A model generated the notes under the pieces. The model was given only the letters and a program-made list of their open reading frames with translations, had not been told where the DNA came from and did not search any database. The position numbers and the translations under genes were made by a program. Source: Clostridiales bacterium UBA7001 (GTDB lineage: Bacteria > Bacillota > Clostridia > TANB77 > CAG-508). From it: a stretch of 20,872 nt of DNA. The stretch lies in contig DJXP01000057.1 of assembly GCA_002449785.1 (NCBI GenBank), forward strand, positions 1 to 20,872. The letters are read 5' to 3'. Below, in pieces: positions 6,929-15,056 of the stretch; position 1 is the first letter of the stretch, and each line of letters opens with the position of its first letter.

Positions 6929-9900
6929 ATGGAACCTGAATTAATTGAATTTAGGAAAAATATATTATTATGGTACCCATTTAAAAATAATTGTTCCATT
7001 TTAAATTTAGGTGAGAATATAGATGATTTTTTAGATGAACTCGAACTAAAAATAGAAAAATTTGATAATTACCAAAATGATGCGAGTACAATTAAAGGAA
7101 CAAAATATGATTACATTATTCTTTTTGGTAAATATGCTCTTGAAGAAGAGTTCGTTCAAAAGCTAAAAATTGCGTTTGACTATCTAAAAAAAGATGGCAA
7201 AGTTTTAATTGCATTAAATAATAGACTAAGCCTTAATAATTTAAATAAAAATGGTAATTTATATAAAAACATTTCTAAAAAAGAAATTGAAAATGTTATT
7301 CAAAATTTAAATTATAAATATAGTAAATTTTATTATGCTTTCCCAAATTATGAAAATGCTAACTTAATTTATAGTGATGATTACAAATTAACCAAAGAAG
7401 ATATAAGTAGGAATTTCTTTGTGTATGAAAAAGATGCTACTATTAATTTTAATGAAAATGAAGTTTATACTGCGTTATTGGAACAAGGTGAAGAATATGT
7501 TAATACATTTGCAAATTCGTTTTTTATAGAAATATCAAATTCAAAAATTGATACTGATATAAAATATGTTTCTTATTCTAACTATAGAAAAGAAAAATAT
7601 AGAACAATGACAATTATTTCTTCTAAAAATGTTATAAAAAAATCAGCAAATGAAAAATCAAAAGAACATCTTAAAAAGATGGCAGAATATTTAGAAGATT
7701 TAAAAAAGCAAGGAATACAAGTAATAGAAACATTTGATGGAGAAAAATTAAGCAGTAAATTTATTAAGGAAACTAGATTTGATAATGAACTTCAAAATGT
7801 TAGTAATGTAAAAGAATTTATGCAGAAATATCAAATAATTCAAAAGGTTTTAGAAAAGAATTTGGTTTCATATGAATCTTTAATTAATGAATTAGGTGAT
7901 AGTGGAAATATAAAAGAGTGTATTAGAAACTATGATGAAAATAAATTGAAAAAATTGAGATTTATGAGAAAAGCATACTTAGATTTCGTGCCTAAGAATT
8001 GTTTTATAATACATGGAAAACTAAATGTATTTGATCAAGAATGGATGGACTATAATATTCCAGTAGAATATATTTATTACAGAACAATACTTAATACTCC
8101 TAATTTAATAAATAAATTTGGATTATATAATCTACTTAATGAATTTGGAATATATGAGCATTTAGAATTATTCCAAGAGTTAGAAAAAGATTTTACTCAA
8201 AATATCTTTGATGAGAAGGTTCATAAAATATACTTTAGAGAGTATTCAAACATAAAAGATATTGCATCTAAAGAAAAAATATATAAAAACAGAGCTAATA
8301 ATTTGGAAATAGAAGTTGATAAACTTACTGAAGAAAATAGAGCATTAAATTTGGAACTTGAAGATGCAAGAGGAAAACTGGTAAGTTATGCAAATGAATT
8401 AAGATATGTTGGTGATACAAAATTATGGAAATTTCTATTAAAACTTAAAAGTATTAATAGAGTCATAAATCCATTTAACGGACTTAGTATATTAGAGAGA
8501 TTGTATCCTACAGGAAGTAAAAGACGTGAAGATTATAATAAGAAAAAACGTATTAAAAGATTTAATAAATGGAAAATATCTTTAAAAAATTTAACAGATG
8601 AAGAAACATATAAATATTGGCAAGAATTAGAAAAAAAATATTTGGCTAGAAGGCAAAAAATAGAAGAAGCTACAGATGATGTTTATGAATTATGGATAAA
8701 ATCAAATGGTATGACTTTAGAAAAAATGATTATACAAAGGGAAAATGCTAATAACTTTGTAATAAAGCCTAAAATAAGCATTTTAATTCCTCTTTATAAT
8801 ACACCAGTAGATTTATTTAGAGAGTTACTTTTTTCTATAGAATGTCAAACATATTCAAATTGGGAGCTTTGCTTAGCTGATGGAAGTGATGAAAAACTTA
8901 CCTCAATTATGCAAATGTGTAGCAAAGATAGTAGAATAAAGTATAAATATATAGGTGAGAATAAAGGAATATCAGGTAATACAAATGAAGCTCTTAAACT
9001 TGCTACTGGAGATTATATAGCTCTTTTGGATCATGATGATTTATTACCATTTCATTCTTTATTTGAAATTGTAAAATGTATAAATGAAAACCCAGATGCT
9101 GAATTTATATATACAGATGAAGATAAAATAGAGAATATTGATTCACCTAGATATGACCCAGATTTTAAACCAGACTATTCACCAGATACACTAAGATCAT
9201 GTAACTACATTACTCATTTTAGTATATTTAAAAACGTATTAATGGATAAACTTGGTGGTTTTAAAAGCGAATGTGATGGTGCACAAGATTTTGATATTAT
9301 TTTAAGAGCAACAGAACTTGCGGGACAAGACAAAATTAAACATATTCCTAATATTTTATATCATTGGAGAACTCATGAAGGCTCAACAGCTGGGAATTCT
9401 GATGCAAAACTATATGCATATGAATCAGGAACAAGAGCACTTCAAGATCATTTAAATAGAATTGGAATAAATGGAAAAGCCAGAATGCATGACAAATATA
9501 AAGGATATTATGAAATAGATTATGAAGAGAGCGTTACTGGAAAGGTAAATATATTAATTATAAATAAAAAGAATGATTGCGGTGTTTTGGCTAAATGTGT
9601 TGAGTATATTTTAGATAAAACAACTTATAAAAATTATGAAATAGATATAATTGATAATGGATCAGATGAACCATTATCAATTAAGTATTATAATGAAATA
9701 TCTAAAAATGAAAAAGTCAGAGTAATTAAGTTTAATATAAAAGATGCATCATATTCAAAATTAATAAATGAAGCAGTAAAAATAATTGATGGAGAATATA
9801 TAGTAGAGTTGGATAGATTTGAAAAAGTAATAACACCTAATTGGATTGAAAGAATGTTAGAATATTCATCTAGAGAAGATGTCGGTACTGTTGGTGGGAA

Positions 9901-10378
9901 AGTATATTATACTGATGGAACTATAAAAAGTGCTGGAATGGTTTATGGACTTGGAGAATTTGCCACATATCTATATAGACATAATTCAAAAGGATATTAT
10001 ATGAGAGATAAAATAGTTTGTAATTCAAGTATTATTTCCGGACTTTGTAGAATGACTAGATTAAATGTATTTAAAGAAGTCTCTGGTATGAATGAAAATA
10101 TTGATTTTGAATTAATAAATGAAGTGGATTTTTCTTTAAGATTAAGAAAAGCTGGATATTTAAATATATTTACACCATATGCTGAATTTCAAGAGATAGT
10201 AAGGTCAGACGAAAGAGAAGGAATAGCAGAAGAGAGAAAATATGATTATAAAAAGCAAGTATGCAGATTAAAAGAAGAATGGAAAGATTTTTATAATAAA
10301 GTTGATCCATATTATAATATCAACTTTAATAAAAGCTTTAATTTTCTAGCAATAGATACAGGTAAGGTAAGTTATTAA
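6929..10378 (+). CDS. Methyltransferase-like/kinase-like/tandem GT2 fusion protein (WbdD-like N-terminal half)
   Basis: 1149 residues. Residues 1-170 look like a Rossmann methyltransferase (ILNLGEN 24-30 at the SAM-loop position, YDYIILFG 60-67, KKDGKVLIAL 87-96), but the GxGxG loop is not intact. Residues 220-440 look kinase-like: V-I-K-K (235-238) as the beta-3 lysine, LDFVPKN (351-357) matching the HxDxxPxN catalytic loop, and FDQEW (368-372) at the DFG position, 12 residues on. A coiled coil follows (about 450-490), then an INPFNG linker. The first GT2 domain (614-860) has DGS (651-653), DHDD (701-704), GAQDFD (784-789) and YHWRTH (811-816). The second (872-1149) has lost its DxD (LDRFE where paralogues have LNNDTE) and is probably not catalytic. 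AAAGGAG lies 6 nt before the ATG. I infer chain building or capping. Methyl and kinase activity are unproven. Confidence 0.75.
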   Translation: MEPELIEFRKNILLWYPFKNNCSILNLGENIDDFLDELELKIEKFDNYQNDASTIKGTKYDYIILFGKYALEEEFVQKLKIAFDYLKKDGKVLIALNNRLSLNNLNKNGNLYKNISKKEIENVIQNLNYKYSKFYYAFPNYENANLIYSDDYKLTKEDISRNFFVYEKDATINFNENEVYTALLEQGEEYVNTFANSFFIEISNSKIDTDIKYVSYSNYRKEKYRTMTIISSKNVIKKSANEKSKEHLKKMAEYLEDLKKQGIQVIETFDGEKLSSKFIKETRFDNELQNVSNVKEFMQKYQIIQKVLEKNLVSYESLINELGDSGNIKECIRNYDENKLKKLRFMRKAYLDFVPKNCFIIHGKLNVFDQEWMDYNIPVEYIYYRTILNTPNLINKFGLYNLLNEFGIYEHLELFQELEKDFTQNIFDEKVHKIYFREYSNIKDIASKEKIYKNRANNLEIEVDKLTEENRALNLELEDARGKLVSYANELRYVGDTKLWKFLLKLKSINRVINPFNGLSILERLYPTGSKRREDYNKKKRIKRFNKWKISLKNLTDEETYKYWQELEKKYLARRQKIEEATDDVYELWIKSNGMTLEKMIIQRENANNFVIKPKISILIPLYNTPVDLFRELLFSIECQTYSNWELCLADGSDEKLTSIMQMCSKDSRIKYKYIGENKGISGNTNEALKLATGDYIALLDHDDLLPFHSLFEIVKCINENPDAEFIYTDEDKIENIDSPRYDPDFKPDYSPDTLRSCNYITHFSIFKNVLMDKLGGFKSECDGAQDFDIILRATELAGQDKIKHIPNILYHWRTHEGSTAGNSDAKLYAYESGTRALQDHLNRIGINGKARMHDKYKGYYEIDYEESVTGKVNILIINKKNDCGVLAKCVEYILDKTTYKNYEIDIIDNGSDEPLSIKYYNEISKNEKVRVIKFNIKDASYSKLINEAVKIIDGEYIVELDRFEKVITPNWIERMLEYSSREDVGTVGGKVYYTDGTIKSAGMVYGLGEFATYLYRHNSKGYYMRDKIVCNSSIISGLCRMTRLNVFKEVSGMNENIDFELINEVDFSLRLRKAGYLNIFTPYAEFQEIVRSDEREGIAEERKYDYKKQVCRLKEEWKDFYNKVDPYYNINFNKSFNFLAIDTGKVSY

Positions 10379-12242
10379 ATGAAAAATATTATTGAAAAAA
10401 CGAAAAAGATTTTAAAATTTATTTGTTGGGTAATAAATCCATTTAATGGTGCAACATTTATTGATAGAATTATGCCACCAGGTGGAAGAAGAAGAATTAA
10501 ATATGATAAAGAGCAAACAGAGAAAATCTATAAAGAAAGAGTAGAAAACTATTATAAACTCACTGATGAAACAACTGCCAAATACTGGGAAGGAATTGAC
10601 CATAGAAAATATTTAGTGTATGAGAAAAATCTTGAAAAAAAAGAAAAAGATGAACTTACAGATTATGAAAAATGGGTAATTAAAAATGAAATTTCAGATC
10701 AGGAATATAATAGGCAAAAGAAACATAGATTTTTGAAAAGACCAAAAATAAGTATAGTAATTCCACTTTATAATACAGATATCGATTTTTTTAGAGAGCT
10801 TTTATATAGTGTCCATTTACAAACATATACGAACTGGGAATTATGTTTAGCAGATGGAAGCAAAGAAAAACTTTCAGAAATTGAAAAAATGAGTATTAAT
10901 GATAAAAGAATTAAATATAAGTTCTTAAATGATAATAAGGGAATTTCGGGAAACACTAATGAAGCAATAGAAATGGCTACAGGTAGTTATATTGCTTTAT
11001 TAGACCATGACGATATGCTATCATTAGACGCTTTATATGAAGTAGTTAAAGCAATTAATGAAAATAGAGGAGTAGATTTTATATATTCTGATGAAGATAA
11101 ATTTCATTTTATTGATGAACCAAGATTTGCTCCACATTTTAAGCCAGATTATGCACCAGATACATTAAGAGCCAATAATTATATTTGTCATTTTAGTGTA
11201 GTAAAAAAATCTTTACTAGATAGAATTGGATTATTTAATTCTGGGTTTGATGGTGCACAAGATTATGATTTAATATTAAGAATTACTGAGAAAGCAAAAA
11301 AAATTATCCATATATCTAAAATTTTATATCATTGGAGAGTACATAAAGCTTCAACTGCAATGAATACAGATGCTAAACCATATGCTTTTGAAGCTGGTAA
11401 GAAAGCTATAAAAAGTCATTTAGAAAGAATGGGATTAAATGGAGATGTACAAGATGGTGTTAATATGGGAACATATGTTGTTAATTATAAAATAAAAGGA
11501 AATCCTAGAGTTGAAATAATTGTAGTTAACGAATATGATAATACCGAAATTGTTCAAGAATGTAAAAAAGTAATACTTTCTGAGTCTACATACAAAAATT
11601 ATGAAATAAAAATTGCAAATGTAAAAAATCAAAATATTGGAAAAGCAATTAATGATAAATTGGAAAATTCTTCAAGTGATTATATAATAATTTTAGATGC
11701 TAATTTAAAAATAAAAACTAAAAATTGGATTGAGCAAATGCTAGGCTTTGCTCAAAGAGAAGACATAGGTGTAGTTGGAACTAAAATATATTATAATTAT
11801 GAAGCTAAAAGAGTCCAAAATGCTGGAATAGTATTAGATAAAGAAAATGGGTTTATCGAATTATTTAATGATTTTGTAGAAAGTAAATTTGGATATTTTG
11901 GAAGAGAAAATTTAATTCAAAATCTTAATGCTGTATCACGGAAAATGTTTAATGTTTAATAAAGAAATTTCAAAAAAAATTGGTAATTTTAGTGAAGAAT
12001 ATAAAACAAATTATTACGACATTGACTTTTGCCTAAAAAATAGGAAAGCAGGAAAACTTATTTTATTTAATCCATATGTGAAGCTTGAATTTATAGATAA
12101 AGATAAAAAAGAGATTATTTTAGATGAAGATAAAAATATTTTTAATAATAGATGGCAAGAAAAAATAAATAAAACAGATGAATATTTTAATGTCAATTTA
12201 GAAACTTTTGTTAAAGGACAAAAATTATGGGATATATCTTAG
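10379..12242 (+). CDS. Tandem-domain GT2 glycosyltransferase, interrupted by a +1 frameshift at 11939
   Basis: The ATG directly follows the stop of the previous gene. In the first frame the protein runs 520 residues to Ser-520 (TCA 11936), then reads CGG and stops at TAA 11957. Skipping C11939 gives GGA AAA TGT and continues to the TAG at 12240, for 620 residues in all. The joined product aligns with paralogues through AVSGKC, IDFCLK and FNPYVK. The N-terminus (1-60) repeats the INPFNG linker of the upstream fusion protein, so the two are duplicates. The first GT2 domain (122-350) has DGS, DHDD (209-212), GAQDYD and YHWRVH, and looks active. In the second (376-620) the DxD is lost (LDANLK), so it is probably structural. 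The gene is either a pseudogene, a sequence error or a frameshift-decoded gene. See the findings. Confidence 0.75.
11936..11942 (+). other. +1 frameshift site 1: TCA CGG A
   Basis: The in-frame CGG at 11939-11941 is the point where the frame must change by one base. With C11939 skipped, the next codon is GGA (Gly), matching the Gly of AVTGAC in the paralogue at 15057. Without the shift, translation stops six codons on. A four-base reading of CGGA (11939-11942) gives the same downstream frame. No Shine-Dalgarno-like stimulator or slippery run is seen upstream. Confidence 0.6.
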
Positions 12243-12277
12243 TTATTTGATAAACTTAAGTAAAGAAAGGGAATAAT

Positions 12278-14227
12278 ATGAATATTTTTAGACATAGATA
12301 TAATCAGATTAAATTTTATATTGGAAAATATGGTTTTATAAAGACTATAAAAAAATGTATAAAAACAGTTATAAGAAGAATTATAAGATTTATTAAAAAT
12401 GAAAAAGAATTGCAATATGGTGATTATGGTGGATGGATTAAATATAATGAACCAAAAGATGCTGACCTTAAGATTCAAATGAAAAGGAAATTTGATTTTG
12501 AGCCTAAAATAAGTGTTGTTGTTCCTATGTATAACACAAAAGAAAAGTTTTTTAAAGAGCTTATAAAATGTATGATGGATCAAACATATTCAAATTGGGA
12601 ACTATGCCTCGCAGATGGAAGTCCAAAACAAAATGACAATTTAAAAAAATATTATGAACAAGATAAAAGAATAAAATATAAATACTTAGATGGAAATTTA
12701 GGAATTGCAGGAAACTCAAATGCTGCTATAGGAATGGCAACAGGAGATTATATTGCTCTTTTAGACCATGATGATGTTTTAGCAGATTATGCTTTATATG
12801 AAATAGTTTATAATTTAAATAAATTTCCAAATGCTGAGTTTTTGTATTCAGATGAAGACAAAATTGATGAAAATGGAAATAGATATGATGCATATTTTAA
12901 ACCTGATATTGCACCAGATACTTTAAGATGCCAAAATTATATATGTCATTTTAGTGTGTTTAAAAAAGAATTAATGGAAAAACTTGGGGGATTCAGAGAA
13001 AATTATGATGGAGCACAAGATTATGATATATTTTTAAGAATGCTTGAGATAACAGATTCTAAAAATATAAGTCATGTACCTAAGATTTTATATCATTGGA
13101 GAGTACATAATGAATCTACTGCTAAACTAAATAGTAATGCAAAAAATTATGCATTTGAAGCTGGAAAAAAGGCTATTGAAGATCACATTAAAAGAGTTGG
13201 ATTAGAAGGAACAGTATCTAAAGGATGTATAGATGGAATTTATAGAATAGATTATAAAGTAATAGGTGAGCCTAAAGTATCTATTGTAATTCCAAATAAA
13301 GATGGAAAAGATATTCTAGAAGTTTGTATAAATTCAATTTTTGAAAAATCAACATATAAAAATTTTGAAATAGTTATTACTGAAAATAATAGTGAGACAA
13401 ATGAAATATTTGATTATTATAAAACATTATTAAAAAATGATAAAATAAAAATTGTAAATTATAATACTGGTAAAAGAATTGAAACAGAAGATGAATGTTC
13501 ACTAGAGTATACAAATAAAAATAGAAGAGAAGTTAAAAGCGGATTTAATTATTCTGCAATTATTAATTTTGGAGTTAAAAACACTACTGGAGAATATGTG
13601 GTACAACTAAATAATGATACAGAACTTATAACACCAAACTGGTTAGAATTAATGCTTGGCTTTTGTCAAAGAAAAGATGTTGGAGCAGTTGGAGTAAAGC
13701 TTTATTATCAAGATGAAACAATTCAACATGCAGGTATTATCGTTGGAATTGGAGGAATAGCTGGTAATAGATTTAAAAGTATTCCTAAATCTGGACATGG
13801 TTATTTTGCTAAAGAGTCTATGATTGAGAATTTAAGTGCAGTAACAGCAGCATGTATTATGACACCAAAAAGCATTTATGAAGAAGTAGGGTGGATGGAT
13901 GAAGGTTTAGCGGTTGCATTTAATGATGTTGATTTTTGTTTAAAAATAAGAGAAAAAGGATATTTAGTTGTATATAATCCATTTGTTGAATTTTGGCATT
14001 ATGAATCAAAAACACGTGGACAGGAAGATTCACCTGCTAAAATTAAAAGATTTCAAGGCGAAATGAGTAGATTTGAGCAAAGATGGCCTGAAATATTAGA
14101 TTCTGGAGATCCATATTATAATATAAATTTAAGTTTAGATACAGAAGTTTATCATATGAAGAACATTAAAGTTAATTATTATGGTGAAGAAGAGATTATA
14201 AAGAAAAAGAAGAAAAAAGAAAGATAG
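12278..14227 (+). CDS. Tandem-domain GT2 glycosyltransferase, intact
   Basis: 649 residues and the reference copy of the tandem-GT2 set. The N-terminal ~45 residues are basic and amphipathic (likely membrane-surface binding), followed by GGWIKYNEPKD. The first GT2 domain (76-310) shows VVPMYNT, LADGS (111-115), LDHDD (162-166), YSDEDK (190-195), GAQDYD (245-250) and YHWRVH (272-277). The second (333-620) shows VIPNKDG, ENNS (369-372), the metal-binding LNNDTE (444-449), QHAG (483-486), AVTAAC (521-526), NDVDFCLK (549-556) and HYESKTRG (574-581). Both catalytic sets are intact, so it may add two linkages in turn. The C-terminus is a Lys-rich tail. GAAAGGGA lies just before the ATG. Donor sugars cannot be told. 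Rhamnosyltransferases of O-antigen and WsaF-like clusters share this architecture. Confidence 0.87.
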   Translation: MNIFRHRYNQIKFYIGKYGFIKTIKKCIKTVIRRIIRFIKNEKELQYGDYGGWIKYNEPKDADLKIQMKRKFDFEPKISVVVPMYNTKEKFFKELIKCMMDQTYSNWELCLADGSPKQNDNLKKYYEQDKRIKYKYLDGNLGIAGNSNAAIGMATGDYIALLDHDDVLADYALYEIVYNLNKFPNAEFLYSDEDKIDENGNRYDAYFKPDIAPDTLRCQNYICHFSVFKKELMEKLGGFRENYDGAQDYDIFLRMLEITDSKNISHVPKILYHWRVHNESTAKLNSNAKNYAFEAGKKAIEDHIKRVGLEGTVSKGCIDGIYRIDYKVIGEPKVSIVIPNKDGKDILEVCINSIFEKSTYKNFEIVITENNSETNEIFDYYKTLLKNDKIKIVNYNTGKRIETEDECSLEYTNKNRREVKSGFNYSAIINFGVKNTTGEYVVQLNNDTELITPNWLELMLGFCQRKDVGAVGVKLYYQDETIQHAGIIVGIGGIAGNRFKSIPKSGHGYFAKESMIENLSAVTAACIMTPKSIYEEVGWMDEGLAVAFNDVDFCLKIREKGYLVVYNPFVEFWHYESKTRGQEDSPAKIKRFQGEMSRFEQRWPEILDSGDPYYNINLSLDTEVYHMKNIKVNYYGEEEIIKKKKKKER

Positions 14228-14231
14228 TAAT

Positions 14232-15038
14232 ATGGAAAAAGATTTTATTAAGATATTAAGTGATTTTTATTATATTTCAACACTTGGTTTATATTCAGAT
14301 AAAAAAATAGATTTTGAAAATTATTCATTATTATATAGTAATAAAGTTAAAGATATTGATTGCAATTATGCTTTTAATCTTATAGCTAATACAAAAAATG
14401 ATTTTTATGATTTATTTCGAAGCATAAAAAGTAATATGGAAAGCTTGAATAGAACTCCAACTTTTGCAATTATTCCTATACAAGAATATTTATATTCAAA
14501 TAAAGAAGAAGTATTATTTAATGATTTTAAAATTGTATCAAAAGAAGTGTGGCAAATATTTGATGATTTTCAAAACATTAATACTATAAAGACAAATTGT
14601 AATTTGCAAATTGAATTAGAAGATACTACAGATTTTGAAAAATTTGGATTTGAATTATTTGAAAGTTTTAAGGGGGATGAAAAAGATCCATATAATGGAT
14701 TAGAGCTAGGGTATATTGATGCTTACAAAAAATGTAATAGTAAATTAGAAAATCACTTCTATTTTATTAAATATAATAAAGAAACTGTTGGAACAGTTGC
14801 AACTGTTAATAATGATACTTTTTTTGATATTCATGGTTTAGCAATAAAAAAGAAGTATAGAAAAAAAGGAATTGGTAAAGAAGTAATAAAACAGCTACTA
14901 AATGTATGTATGAATAAAAATAAGATTGCTTTTATTCAAACAGAAGAAGGCTATTATCCAGCTAATGTTTATAGAAATATTGGCTTCAAAGATATTTGCA
15001 TACAGTACTACTTTCAAGAAAAAAATAGTAACAATTAG
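14232..15038 (+). CDS. GNAT family acetyltransferase
   Basis: 268 residues. The C-terminal part (about 125-265) is a GNAT fold that transfers an acetyl group from acetyl-CoA. The acetyl-CoA pyrophosphate loop is seen as RKKGIG (210-215) after the IHGLAI strand, and the end carries the usual YYPANVYRNIGF segment (Asn and Tyr at the active site). The N-terminal ~120 residues are not recognised; they look helical and may be a second, degenerate GNAT half or a substrate domain. The start lies 4 nt after the previous stop with only a weak AAGAAAG site, so it is probably translated by coupling. Placed between two glycosyltransferases, it may acetylate an amino sugar or the glycan, but a housekeeping GNAT carried in the operon cannot be excluded. 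Confidence 0.75.
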   Translation: MEKDFIKILSDFYYISTLGLYSDKKIDFENYSLLYSNKVKDIDCNYAFNLIANTKNDFYDLFRSIKSNMESLNRTPTFAIIPIQEYLYSNKEEVLFNDFKIVSKEVWQIFDDFQNINTIKTNCNLQIELEDTTDFEKFGFELFESFKGDEKDPYNGLELGYIDAYKKCNSKLENHFYFIKYNKETVGTVATVNNDTFFDIHGLAIKKKYRKKGIGKEVIKQLLNVCMNKNKIAFIQTEEGYYPANVYRNIGFKDICIQYYFQEKNSNN

Positions 15039-15056
15039 GAAGGAAAGATCCAACTA

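Noticed and set aside
11930..11960. Programmed -1 frameshift or homopolymer phase variation
   Set aside because: The needed shift is +1. No X XXY YYZ heptamer is present at either site, and site 2 has no homopolymer at all.
11928..12242. Separate short gene starting at ATG 11928
   Set aside because: The ATG lies within the upstream gene without a ribosome binding site, and the product is the C-terminal end of the GT2 domain. The same applies to the frame starting at 16594.
12239..12583. 114-codon open frame on the minus strand, and other minus-strand frames at 17446-17760 and 17785-18141
   Set aside because: They lie opposite well-supported plus-strand genes, are rich in Phe/Ile/Ser as expected for the complement of Lys/Glu-rich coding DNA, and have no ribosome binding site or family motif.
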